Origin: an uncultured Clostridia bacterium
Lineage (GTDB): Bacteria; Bacillota_A; Clostridia; Christensenellales; CAG-138
Direction of reading: 5' to 3'
Assembly: GCA_937877295.1 (NCBI GenBank)
Contig: CALFIV010000061.1
Span: forward strand, 1-12,082
DNA: 12,082 nucleotides
The notes under the pieces were generated by a model, which had not been told where the DNA came from, searched no databases, and saw only the letters and a program-made list of their open reading frames with translations. The position numbers were made by a program, and so were the translations under genes. Shown here piece after piece: positions 6,892 to 12,082 of this stretch. Position 1 is the first letter of the stretch. Each line of letters begins with the position of its first letter.

Positions 6892-7848
6892 TCACACCAG
6901 AACGTTCTTCGGCGTTTCGCCTTTGAGCATGGTCACAATCGACTCCGCAGTATGGATACCCATCTCACGATAGTTTTCGTAGGTTTCGGCTGCCGTATGC
7001 GGCGTGCAGATGTATTGATCGAGCGTGAACAGCGGATTGTTGGGATCCACCGGTTCCGTTTCGAAGACGTCCGTTCCGTAGCCTGCGACCTTGCCCGAAA
7101 CCAGCGCGTCGTACATGTCGCTTTCCTTGACGATGGGGCCGCGCGCGGTATTGACGATATAGACGCCGTCCTTCATCTTGGCAAAGAGATCACGGTTGAA
7201 CATGCCGCGCGTTTCCGGCGTGCAGGGCACATGGATCGAGAGGATGCTGCTGTTAGCAATGACCTCTTCGAACGAGCAGAGCGTGACGCCGAGCCGTTCC
7301 GCTTCGCTCCTGTTCGGCGCCAGATCGTATGCGAGCAGCTTTGCCCCGAACGGGATCAGCTTTTCGGCGACAAGACGCGCCACCGCGCCGAACCCGACAA
7401 GACCCACTGTTTGTCCCTTGATCTCATGCGTGACATAGCGGACCCAGCCGCCCTGCTTGGTCGAGCGGTCCAGGGATGGAATGTTGCGCAGCAGGCTCAG
7501 CAGCAGACCGATTGCCTGTTCCGAAACGGCGTTGCTGTTGATCCCGGGCGAATAATTCGCGCGAATCCCGAACTGGCGGATATCGTCGAGATTCAGCGTG
7601 TCGATGCCGACGCCGAAGCGGGAGATATACTTCAGCTTCTTCGCGTACGGGAAGATCCGGGCGTCCCAGAGATCGGATCCGGCAATCACCGCGTCGATAT
7701 CGCCGACAATTTCCTTCTGCTCCTCAAAGGTCAGCGGACGTCCGCGGCGATTGATGATCAGCTCACATCCGTACGCCTCAAGGATCCTGAGCCCTTCCGT
7801 GCACCGGTCTTCGTAACACGGAGCCGTAATCAATACTTTCGGTTTCAT
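6892..7848 (-). CDS. D-isomer-specific 2-hydroxyacid dehydrogenase (phosphoglycerate dehydrogenase-like), copy B
   Basis: A 318-residue NAD-dependent D-2-hydroxyacid dehydrogenase with the full catalytic set: RFGVGID at 77-83, nucleotide loop GLVGFG at 149-154, Asp175 at the end of the second NAD strand, Arg236 (NTARG), Glu265 (ETEP) and His284 (TPHTAAE). Like its paralogue at 1502-2464 it lacks regulatory C-terminal domains. GGAG eight bases upstream supports the ATG. The gene lies 25 bases after the aldolase and 56 before the aminotransferase, so the three may act in sequence: oxidation of a D-2-hydroxyacid to an oxo acid followed by transamination, or the reverse. The two copies are clearly related but well diverged across their length, arguing for separate substrates or opposite steps and against recent duplication. 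Confidence 0.92.
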   Translation of the reverse strand: MKPKVLITAPCYEDRCTEGLRILEAYGCELIINRRGRPLTFEEQKEIVGDIDAVIAGSDLWDARIFPYAKKLKYISRFGVGIDTLNLDDIRQFGIRANYSPGINSNAVSEQAIGLLLSLLRNIPSLDRSTKQGGWVRYVTHEIKGQTVGLVGFGAVARLVAEKLIPFGAKLLAYDLAPNRSEAERLGVTLCSFEEVIANSSILSIHVPCTPETRGMFNRDLFAKMKDGVYIVNTARGPIVKESDMYDALVSGKVAGYGTDVFETEPVDPNNPLFTLDQYICTPHTAAETYENYREMGIHTAESIVTMLKGETPKNVLV

Positions 7849-7873
7849 AAGCAGTTCTCCGGTTTCCGTCCTG

Positions 7874-8779
7874 TCAGATCAAAACGTTCTTATAATCCAG
7901 CTCATCGAGCTGCCGAAGCAGGGAAGCCTCCTCCTCGGGAGCAAGCTTTTCCATCGGCTTGCGCATGTTCGTGCAGGAGAGCACTCCCTCGCGCTGCAAA
8001 ATGACCTTGTACGCCGCGATGTTGTTGATCGCGCACATAACCGCATTGACGACGTTCGTTCTGCGCTGGATTTGGGTTGCCAGTTCGAAATCCCTCGCGT
8101 CGATCGCTTCCCGCAGCGCCTTATAGTGCTCTCTTGCGCACATGGCATTGCCGGAGACGGTGCCTTTGCCGCCGACCGCGGAGAAAGCCGCATACAGATG
8201 GTCCGGACCGGCGAGCACGTCGAAGCGGCCGTCGTTTACCAGCATCAGCTCCTGCATGCGCGTCATGTCCGCGAAGCTGTATTTGACGCCGACCACGTTC
8301 GGGCACTTTTTGGCAACTTCCTCGCAGACATACCGGTTCAGGTCGTTGACGGCATTCTGCTTGATCGCGTACATATACACCGGAAAATCGGCGGGCACGC
8401 TGTTCGCGACAGCGACATAGAAATCGATCAGACCCTTATCGCTCAGCTTGTAAAACGCAGGGGTGACCACGCCGATCCCGTCCGCGCCGATCTGAACGGC
8501 GTGCCGGGCAAGCTCGATGGTATCCGCCTGACTCCACGCGCCCACATGGACGAAGACGGGGATCCGATCGTGCGCATAGGCGACGACCGTTTCCGCGATC
8601 AGCTTCCGCTCTTCCAATGACAGATACATCATTTCACCGGTTGTTCCGCAGGGATAGAGGCAATCCATGCCGCCGTCGATGCAGTAATCGCAAAGACGCT
8701 TCAGGGATTCCAGATCGATTTCATCCTCTTCCGTGAACGGAGTAACCATCGGGATGACAATACCATGCATTCGTTTCAT
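7874..8779 (-). CDS. Dihydrodipicolinate synthase/N-acetylneuraminate lyase family aldolase
   Basis: A 301-residue TIM-barrel class I aldolase. The pyruvate-binding GTTGE motif is at 45-49, a catalytic Tyr at 135 or 137 in PVYMYA, and the Schiff-base Lys166 in GVKYSF; VLAGPDHLYAA near 188-198 replaces the usual SGDD block, and GGKGTVSGNA near 203-212 matches the family. The family condenses pyruvate with, or splits it from, aldehydes: dihydrodipicolinate synthase, N-acetylneuraminate lyase, 2-keto-3-deoxy-sugar-acid aldolases. Its place in a catabolic cluster and away from lysine genes argues against a lysine-biosynthesis role; I favour cleavage of a 4-hydroxy-2-oxo acid. AGGAGG six bases before the ATG fixes the start. 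It follows lacI by 54 bases. Substrate remains open, so it is not called dapA or nanA. Confidence 0.9.
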   Translation of the reverse strand: MKRMHGIVIPMVTPFTEEDEIDLESLKRLCDYCIDGGMDCLYPCGTTGEMMYLSLEERKLIAETVVAYAHDRIPVFVHVGAWSQADTIELARHAVQIGADGIGVVTPAFYKLSDKGLIDFYVAVANSVPADFPVYMYAIKQNAVNDLNRYVCEEVAKKCPNVVGVKYSFADMTRMQELMLVNDGRFDVLAGPDHLYAAFSAVGGKGTVSGNAMCAREHYKALREAIDARDFELATQIQRRTNVVNAVMCAINNIAAYKVILQREGVLSCTNMRKPMEKLAPEEEASLLRQLDELDYKNVLI

Positions 8780-8813
8780 AAAAAACCTCCTGTTATTGAT
8801 TGATGTCCGTTAT

Positions 8814-8831
8814 GAGAACCGGTCGGTTTTC
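8814..8831. repeat. Imperfect 18-bp dyad between lacI and the aldolase gene
   Basis: On the minus strand GAAAACCG and CGGTTCTC flank a 2-base centre, with seven of eight pairs matching. It starts just past the lacI stop. It could be an extra operator or a minor hairpin; no promoter is evident beside it and it does not share the AAAAACGTTTTT core. Confidence 0.35.
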
Positions 8832-8833
8832 AA

Positions 8834-9904
8834 TCACCAATCGGTCAGAATCCAATCCTCCTGTGCAGAGGCAACGGTGGATTGCCGGACGACCAGACGT
8901 CCCTCCATCAGAATCTGCTGCGGTTCCTCAGCGACATTTTCGTTTTCGATACGCTTGATCAAAAGCCTTGCCGCCTCGATTCCGGCATGCCGCTTTTTGA
9001 TATGAATGGAGGAAAGCGGCGGATCGATGATGCTCGAAACAAAGACGTCGTCATAGCCGATAATCCTGATATCGTCCGGGATGACCTTCCCCAGTTCCTT
9101 TGCTGCCTTTACGGCGCCGACGGCCATCTGATCGTTCCCGCAGAAAATGCCGTCCAGATCCGGGAAGCGGCGCATCAGCTCTTTCATGGCAAGATAGCCG
9201 CCCTGATGGGAGTAGTTGCCGCTGACGATCATGTCGTCGGTAACTTCGATGCCCGCAGACTCCATCTCGTCGCGGTATCCCTTGATTCGCTCGCCGACGA
9301 TCCCAATGATATCGCTCGGTCCGGAGATGTGGCAGATCTTTCTGCATCCGCAATCCAGCAGATGCTTCATGGCGAGACGGGCGTTCTCGTATCCGTTGAA
9401 ATACACGGAATCGATCCCGTGCGCCGCGAAATTGCGCTCGATGCTGACGATCGGCGTCCGCTTGAACTTGTTGGCGATCTTTAAGAGCCTTTCGCAGTGT
9501 TCGCCGCTCTTTTCATTGCTGATCGCCGAGACGAAGATGATGCCGTCCACGCGGTTGTTCACAAACTGGTTGAACAGCTCCAGTTCATAGTCGGCATTCA
9601 CGAACGAATCCTTCCCGCCGGAAGTGATGATCGTATAGCCCATCGGGGAGGCGATCTCATCAATGCCCTTGATGACGAACGGATAAAAGACGCCGTACAT
9701 GTCGCCGACGATCACGCCGATGATCTTTGAGTTCGGCGCTTTCATGTTTCTGGCGACGGGATCGGGCTCATATGCCAGCTCTTTTGCGACCTTCAGAACC
9801 TTCTGCCGCAGCTCTTCGCTGACCGGACGGCGATTGTTGAGTACGTTCGAAACCGTTGAGATTGAAACGCCCGCTTTGGATGCAACTTCTTTGATACCAA
9901 TCAT
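8834..9904 (-). CDS. LacI-family transcriptional regulator
   Basis: A 356-residue LacI/GalR repressor. Residues 1-60 form the DNA-binding domain: IKEVASKAGVSISTVSNVLN at 4-23 is the helix-turn-helix, followed by the hinge helix DPVARNM, where Met replaces the usual leucine after AR-x. From about residue 60 a periplasmic-binding-protein-like domain (IIGVIVGD, DGIIFVSA, DGIFCGNDQMAVGA, IIGYDD) should bind a small effector, normally a sugar or sugar phosphate. AGG seven bases before the ATG fits as binding site. It is the second gene of the leftward operon, 19 bases after the PMI-like gene, so it is most likely autoregulated through the two AAAAACGTTTTT palindromes at 11290-11333. The assignment of those sites to this protein is inference from location and from the family's CG-centred palindromic operators. 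Confidence 0.96.
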   Translation of the reverse strand: MIGIKEVASKAGVSISTVSNVLNNRRPVSEELRQKVLKVAKELAYEPDPVARNMKAPNSKIIGVIVGDMYGVFYPFVIKGIDEIASPMGYTIITSGGKDSFVNADYELELFNQFVNNRVDGIIFVSAISNEKSGEHCERLLKIANKFKRTPIVSIERNFAAHGIDSVYFNGYENARLAMKHLLDCGCRKICHISGPSDIIGIVGERIKGYRDEMESAGIEVTDDMIVSGNYSHQGGYLAMKELMRRFPDLDGIFCGNDQMAVGAVKAAKELGKVIPDDIRIIGYDDVFVSSIIDPPLSSIHIKKRHAGIEAARLLIKRIENENVAEEPQQILMEGRLVVRQSTVASAQEDWILTDW

Positions 9905-9923
9905 ACTTTGACCTGTTCCTCAC

Positions 9924-11231
9924 TTAAAAATCTTCTTTCTGTCCGGGGATTCCGGGACAGTTCGGACCGAAATGCTTCAAAAGTACCAGCGGCTCCACCT
10001 TGCTGAGATTCTTGATCACGACGCCCTCGGTCGCGCGCTTTTCCGATACGAAAAACTCGTCGGAGCTCTGCTGCCCGAAACGAAGGAGCGTGGGCGCTTC
10101 GGCGTCAAACACGCCGAACATTCCGTGACCCTGCACAAAGATGCAGCCGTAAGCTGCGCCGTCGCGGATGCATACGGTCTGTCCCGGCTGTACGGTCAGC
10201 TCCTTTGCAGCGATATACGGGTTGCCGTAGCAGATCCATTTCTGCGTGTACGCGTCGTTCCGTTCCTCGACGATCGGCTCACGGAAATAATGCTTCTTGT
10301 AATGCGGATCGATGTTCTTTTCCCAATCCAGAAGGCTGAACACATAGTCGATATCGTTTTTGTGATCGGGAGGACATTCCTCGTCGAGCATTTCCGGCGG
10401 ATAGATTTCGCCGGACACGATGTTTTCGAAAACGGAATTGACGTCGGAGTTCCACTGCGGCTCATAGGTCAGCACCGATGCGGGCGCGTGGATCACTCCG
10501 GCGGGGGTATACCAGCCCGTTCCGAGCTGCACGCGGTAAGCCCTTGACAATTCGGTGATCCGCGTATCGTCGTCCGCAAACCGGCGGATCCGCGCTTTGA
10601 TCTCCTCCGGATCCACATCCGGGTCAAAGCCGAAGTACGTATAGTCCGCTTCGCCGAAATGATTGTTCAGCTGCTTCGGGAAATAGTAGTTCTCGGGTTT
10701 TCCGAGCTTCCCGACGCGCGCCGCCGCTTCAAAGGTCAGGTGGAGATGATGGAAAAGGGGATTCAGGTTGTCAAAAAACTTGGAGTAGATCGGCCAGCCG
10801 TTATACCGTTCCATCAGCTCGCTGCCGACCAGCTCTGCGCCGAGCGTCTTTACGGCGTCCCGCAGCGTGAACTTGAGATCGGAGTCGTAATCCGTACACA
10901 CATAGCTCAGACCTTCGTCGGCCTTCGCCGTCGGGCCGTTCTGTGCGGCGATCGTGGAAGCAAACCAGCGTTCGGTAATCGAGCCGCGCTCCATGCCGAA
11001 TGCAAAGTAATCGTCCGGATGAAGCTTCAGCCGATGACCGGCCTTGCCGAACCGTCTGGGAACAAAGGCAGGGAACAATCTGAAAATGCCGTCCCCCTTT
11101 TCAAAGGTGCTGCGGATCACGGTCCGATCGGAGGTGGCGTCTTTTACGACAAGGTTGCCGCTCTCTTTCGCATCCGATAGGGCCTTGTCCAACCGTTCGC
11201 CGGCAAGCAGGATGATCTCTTTTTCCGTCAT
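9924..11231 (-). CDS. Class I mannose-6-phosphate-isomerase-like cupin protein
   Basis: A 435-residue protein with the pattern of type I phosphomannose isomerases, zinc cupins that interconvert aldose and ketose phosphates. Visible marks are ITERWFASTIAAQNG near 85-98, the metal-binding HHLH at 161-164 with GKPENYYF near 177-184 supplying Glu180, PAGVIHA at 243-249 with His248, and EPQWNSD at 257-263, the counterpart of the E-x-QQNSD block. It is longer than typical short PMIs (about 315 residues) and diverges strongly outside these motifs, so mannose-6-phosphate is not assured and another sugar may be the substrate. Start is placed at the ATG at 11231, where GGAGGTG (11244-11238) is correctly spaced; an in-frame GTG at 11240 lies inside that binding site. 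It is the first gene after the leftward promoter, 19 bases before lacI. Confidence 0.78.
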   Translation of the reverse strand: MTEKEIILLAGERLDKALSDAKESGNLVVKDATSDRTVIRSTFEKGDGIFRLFPAFVPRRFGKAGHRLKLHPDDYFAFGMERGSITERWFASTIAAQNGPTAKADEGLSYVCTDYDSDLKFTLRDAVKTLGAELVGSELMERYNGWPIYSKFFDNLNPLFHHLHLTFEAAARVGKLGKPENYYFPKQLNNHFGEADYTYFGFDPDVDPEEIKARIRRFADDDTRITELSRAYRVQLGTGWYTPAGVIHAPASVLTYEPQWNSDVNSVFENIVSGEIYPPEMLDEECPPDHKNDIDYVFSLLDWEKNIDPHYKKHYFREPIVEERNDAYTQKWICYGNPYIAAKELTVQPGQTVCIRDGAAYGCIFVQGHGMFGVFDAEAPTLLRFGQQSSDEFFVSEKRATEGVVIKNLSKVEPLVLLKHFGPNCPGIPGQKEDF

Positions 11232-11289
11232 GTATGACACCTCCGTTATTTATTCGATTTTTGAACCGATCAAACCGTCTTTTTGGCAG

Positions 11290-11301
11290 AAAAACGTTTT
11301 T
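11290..11301. promoter_or_regulatory. LacI-type operator, promoter-distal copy (start-site proximal)
   Basis: A perfect 12-bp palindrome AAAAACGTTTTT with the central CG typical of LacI-family operators. It begins about one base after the predicted transcription start of the leftward operon, a position expected to block initiation. It is part of a 15-base direct repeat (CAGAAAAACGTTTTT) shared with the copy at 11322-11333. Confidence 0.82.
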
Positions 11302-11309
11302 ACAAGAAG

Positions 11310-11338
11310 AATATATACCAGAAAAACGTTTTTGTCAA
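11310..11338 (-). promoter_or_regulatory. Sigma-A-type promoter of the leftward operon
   Basis: On the minus strand TTGACA (11338-11333) and TATATT (11315-11310) are separated by exactly 17 bases, a near-consensus housekeeping promoter. An A/T-rich block upstream (11341-11370) resembles an UP element. Initiation is predicted near 11303, giving a leader of about 72 bases before the PMI-like ATG. Confidence 0.9.
11322..11333. promoter_or_regulatory. LacI-type operator, copy in the promoter spacer
   Basis: The second AAAAACGTTTTT palindrome lies between the -35 and -10 boxes and shares one base with the -35. Its centre is 32 bp from the other copy, about three helical turns, so both face the same side of the DNA and two repressor dimers could bind cooperatively. 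Occupancy would exclude RNA polymerase. Confidence 0.82.
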
Positions 11339-11406
11339 GGATAATCATAAATTATTTTTTAATTTTTATTCACTCGCTCGGCGCGCCGCCTTTTGCATAA
11401 CCGAAT

Positions 11407-11425
11407 CGCCGGACGCGATCCGGTG
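11407..11425. repeat. Inverted repeat in the GC-rich part of the divergent region
   Basis: CGCCGGA and TCCGGTG pair (one G-T) around a 5-base loop. It is one of several CCGG-centred dyads between the two promoters. There is no T run, so it is not an obvious terminator. Confidence 0.4.
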
Positions 11426-11462
11426 TTCAAAACCCTGTAAACCCGCTGCGGCGTACGTGCAT

Positions 11463-11489
11463 CCGGACACATGCGCGCGAGCTGTCCGG
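11463..11489. repeat. Inverted repeat CCGGACA/TGTCCGG upstream of the rightward promoter
   Basis: Two perfect 7-base arms enclose a 13-base loop. The right arm overlaps CTGTCCGGGCAG (11482-11493), which resembles TTGTCGGGACAG (11524-11535) inside the rightward promoter spacer at 9 of 12 positions, 42 bp away. The pair could be binding sites for a second regulator. Confidence 0.4.
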
Positions 11490-11516
11490 GCAGGGGATGA
11501 ACCTGAAAAAACGCTA

Positions 11517-11545
11517 TTGTAATTTGTCGGGACAGAAGCTATAAT
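11517..11545 (+). promoter_or_regulatory. Promoter of the rightward epimerase gene
   Basis: TTGTAA (11517-11522) and TATAAT (11540-11545) stand 17 bases apart on the plus strand: a perfect -10 and a 4-of-6 -35. Initiation is predicted near 11552, leaving a leader of about 70 bases. A small dyad TGTC-GG-GACA (11525-11534) lies in the spacer. Confidence 0.8.
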
Positions 11546-11562
11546 GAATAAAACGCTGCCGA

Positions 11563-11581
11563 CCGGGAACGTGTTTCCCGG
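11563..11581 (+). promoter_or_regulatory. Leader hairpin or operator dyad before the epimerase gene
   Basis: CCGGGAA and TTCCCGG form a perfect 7-bp stem with a 5-base loop, about 11 bases after the predicted start and 20 bases before the ribosome binding site. With no T run it is not a terminator. It may stabilise the message or be an operator. Confidence 0.5.
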
Positions 11582-11620
11582 AGACGCACACACTGCTGCG
11601 GGAAGGAGTCGGATATCGGA

Positions 11621-12082
11621 ATGGCACATCAATCGGCGACGGCAGGCTATCGGTTGGGCCTGTATGAAAAGGCGATGCCGGAGATCGGCTGGAAGGCGAA
11701 GCTCTCCATGGCGCGCGACGCGGGATATGATTTCGTGGAGATCAGCATCGACGCCAGCGAGGAAAAGATCTCTCGGGTATACGCGAATCCGGCGGAGCGC
11801 AGGGCGCTGGCGGATCTTTGCCGTGAACAGCGAATGCCGATCCGTACGCTCAATGCGTCGGCGCTGACGAAATACGCGCTCGGCGATCCCGACCGGGAGA
11901 TCAGCGGACGCGGACTCGAGATCGCGCTGCGTGCAGTGGAGTTCGCCGACGATCTCGGCATACGGCTTGTGATGATCCCCGGCTACGACGTCTATTTCAA
12001 ACCGCATTCGGAGGGAACGGAAGCGCTGTTTCTCGAGAACATCCGCATTCTGACCGATCACGCGGCAAAAGTGGGTGTACAG
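11621..12082 (+). CDS. L-ribulose/L-xylulose-5-phosphate 3-epimerase (UlaE/SgbU family), N-terminal 154 residues
   Basis: The frame is open to the right edge and matches the UlaE/SgbU family of TIM-barrel sugar-phosphate 3-epimerases, cytoplasmic enzymes that link L-xylulose-5-phosphate and L-ribulose-5-phosphate. Aligned landmarks are LGLYEKAMP at 12-20, GYDFVEISIDAS at 35-46, GRGLEIALRAVEFADDLGIR at 97-115, and GYDVYF at 121-126. The family is about 285 residues, so nearly half is missing, including the metal-binding acidic and histidine residues of the C-terminal half. The ATG has GGAAGGAG upstream at a somewhat long 12-base spacing. It is transcribed away from the leftward operon from its own promoter. 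The substrate could be another ketose (phosphate); the missing half prevents a test. Confidence 0.85.
   Translation, partial: MAHQSATAGYRLGLYEKAMPEIGWKAKLSMARDAGYDFVEISIDASEEKISRVYANPAERRALADLCREQRMPIRTLNASALTKYALGDPDREISGRGLEIALRAVEFADDLGIRLVMIPGYDVYFKPHSEGTEALFLENIRILTDHAAKVGVQ

Larger units (their letters stand above)
11232..11620. other. 389-base divergent regulatory region
   Basis: This gene-free stretch separates the leftward operon from the rightward epimerase gene. From left to right it holds the PMI-like leader with its ribosome binding site, two identical operators overlapping the leftward promoter, an AT-rich block (about 11341-11370) placed like an UP element behind the leftward -35, a GC-rich block (about 11371-11510) with several CCGG-rich inverted repeats, the rightward promoter, and a leader hairpin before the epimerase. 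No RNA gene or further protein was recognised in it. Confidence 0.85.

Noticed and set aside
6899..6908. AGAACGTTCT palindrome as another LacI operator (a similar AACGTT occurs at the aldolase 3' end)
   Set aside because: It lies in coding sequence for the C-terminal Lys-Asn-Val-Leu and lacks the A/T arms of the promoter operators; chance coding is the simpler explanation.
5069..6973. A 634-codon open frame on the plus strand opposite the binding-protein and aminotransferase genes
   Set aside because: It overlaps two well-supported minus-strand genes, has no recognisable domains and an odd composition; it is an antisense artefact of codon bias.
6952..8004. A 350-codon plus-strand open frame opposite the hydroxyacid dehydrogenase and aldolase
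   Set aside because: Same reasoning: antisense to two genes with intact catalytic motifs, no ribosome binding site pattern or family match.
11380..11387. GGCGCGCC palindrome as a cloning scar or regulatory site
   Set aside because: It sits in a naturally GC-rich stretch with no vector sequence around it; a chance palindrome.
11366..12061. A 231-codon minus-strand frame across the divergent region and epimerase
   Set aside because: It runs antisense to the UlaE-type gene, covers the rightward promoter and resembles no family.

Overview
The window reads as a stretch of chromosome from a Gram-positive-type bacterium, most likely a member of the Bacillota (Clostridia-like, gut-type). The reasons are strong AGGAGG-type ribosome binding sites on almost every gene, a lipoprotein solute-binding protein with a lipobox, moderately high GC in coding DNA (my estimate from reading, not computed), a sharply AT-rich promoter, and family resemblances (UlaE-type epimerase, LacI regulator with a CG-centred operator). 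I cannot name the species. The first 26 bases are not biological: they match the end of the Illumina TruSeq read-1 adapter, so the left edge is an assembly end that cuts through a gene.

Eleven intact genes and one truncated gene lie head to tail on the minus strand, with gaps of 3 to 188 bases and no convincing internal promoter. Read in the direction of transcription (right to left): a phosphomannose-isomerase-like cupin (9924-11231), a LacI-family repressor (8834-9904), a DHDPS/N-acetylneuraminate-lyase-family aldolase (7874-8779), a D-2-hydroxyacid dehydrogenase (6892-7848), a class I aminotransferase (5675-6835), a complete polar-amino-acid-type ABC importer (binding protein 4759-5601, two permeases 3923-4570 and 3263-3919, ATPase 2494-3240), a second paralogous D-2-hydroxyacid dehydrogenase (1502-2464), a short-chain dehydrogenase (666-1466), and L-rhamnose isomerase (27-608, C-terminal half missing).

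The likely control point is the 389-base divergent region 11232-11620. Facing left is a near-consensus promoter (TTGACA, 17 bases, TATATT). Two identical 12-bp perfect palindromes with a central CG sit in it, one in the spacer and one just past the predicted start, 32 bp apart centre to centre. These are the best candidates for operators of the LacI-type repressor encoded as second gene of the operon. Facing right is a separate promoter (TTGTAA, 17 bases, TATAAT) for an L-ribulose/L-xylulose-5-phosphate 3-epimerase (UlaE/SgbU family, 11621 to the right edge, incomplete).

Together the genes suggest one inducible catabolic locus that joins a sugar side (rhamnose isomerase, PMI-like isomerase, sugar-phosphate epimerase, LacI regulator) to an amino-acid side (polar amino-acid ABC importer, aminotransferase, 2-hydroxyacid dehydrogenases, pyruvate-type aldolase). 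A plausible but unproven reading is uptake of an amino acid, hydroxy-amino acid or sugar-amino acid conjugate, transamination to a 2-oxo acid, aldol cleavage, and redox steps by the dehydrogenases. No sugar kinase is visible. No tRNA, rRNA, CRISPR array, transposase or phage gene was seen.
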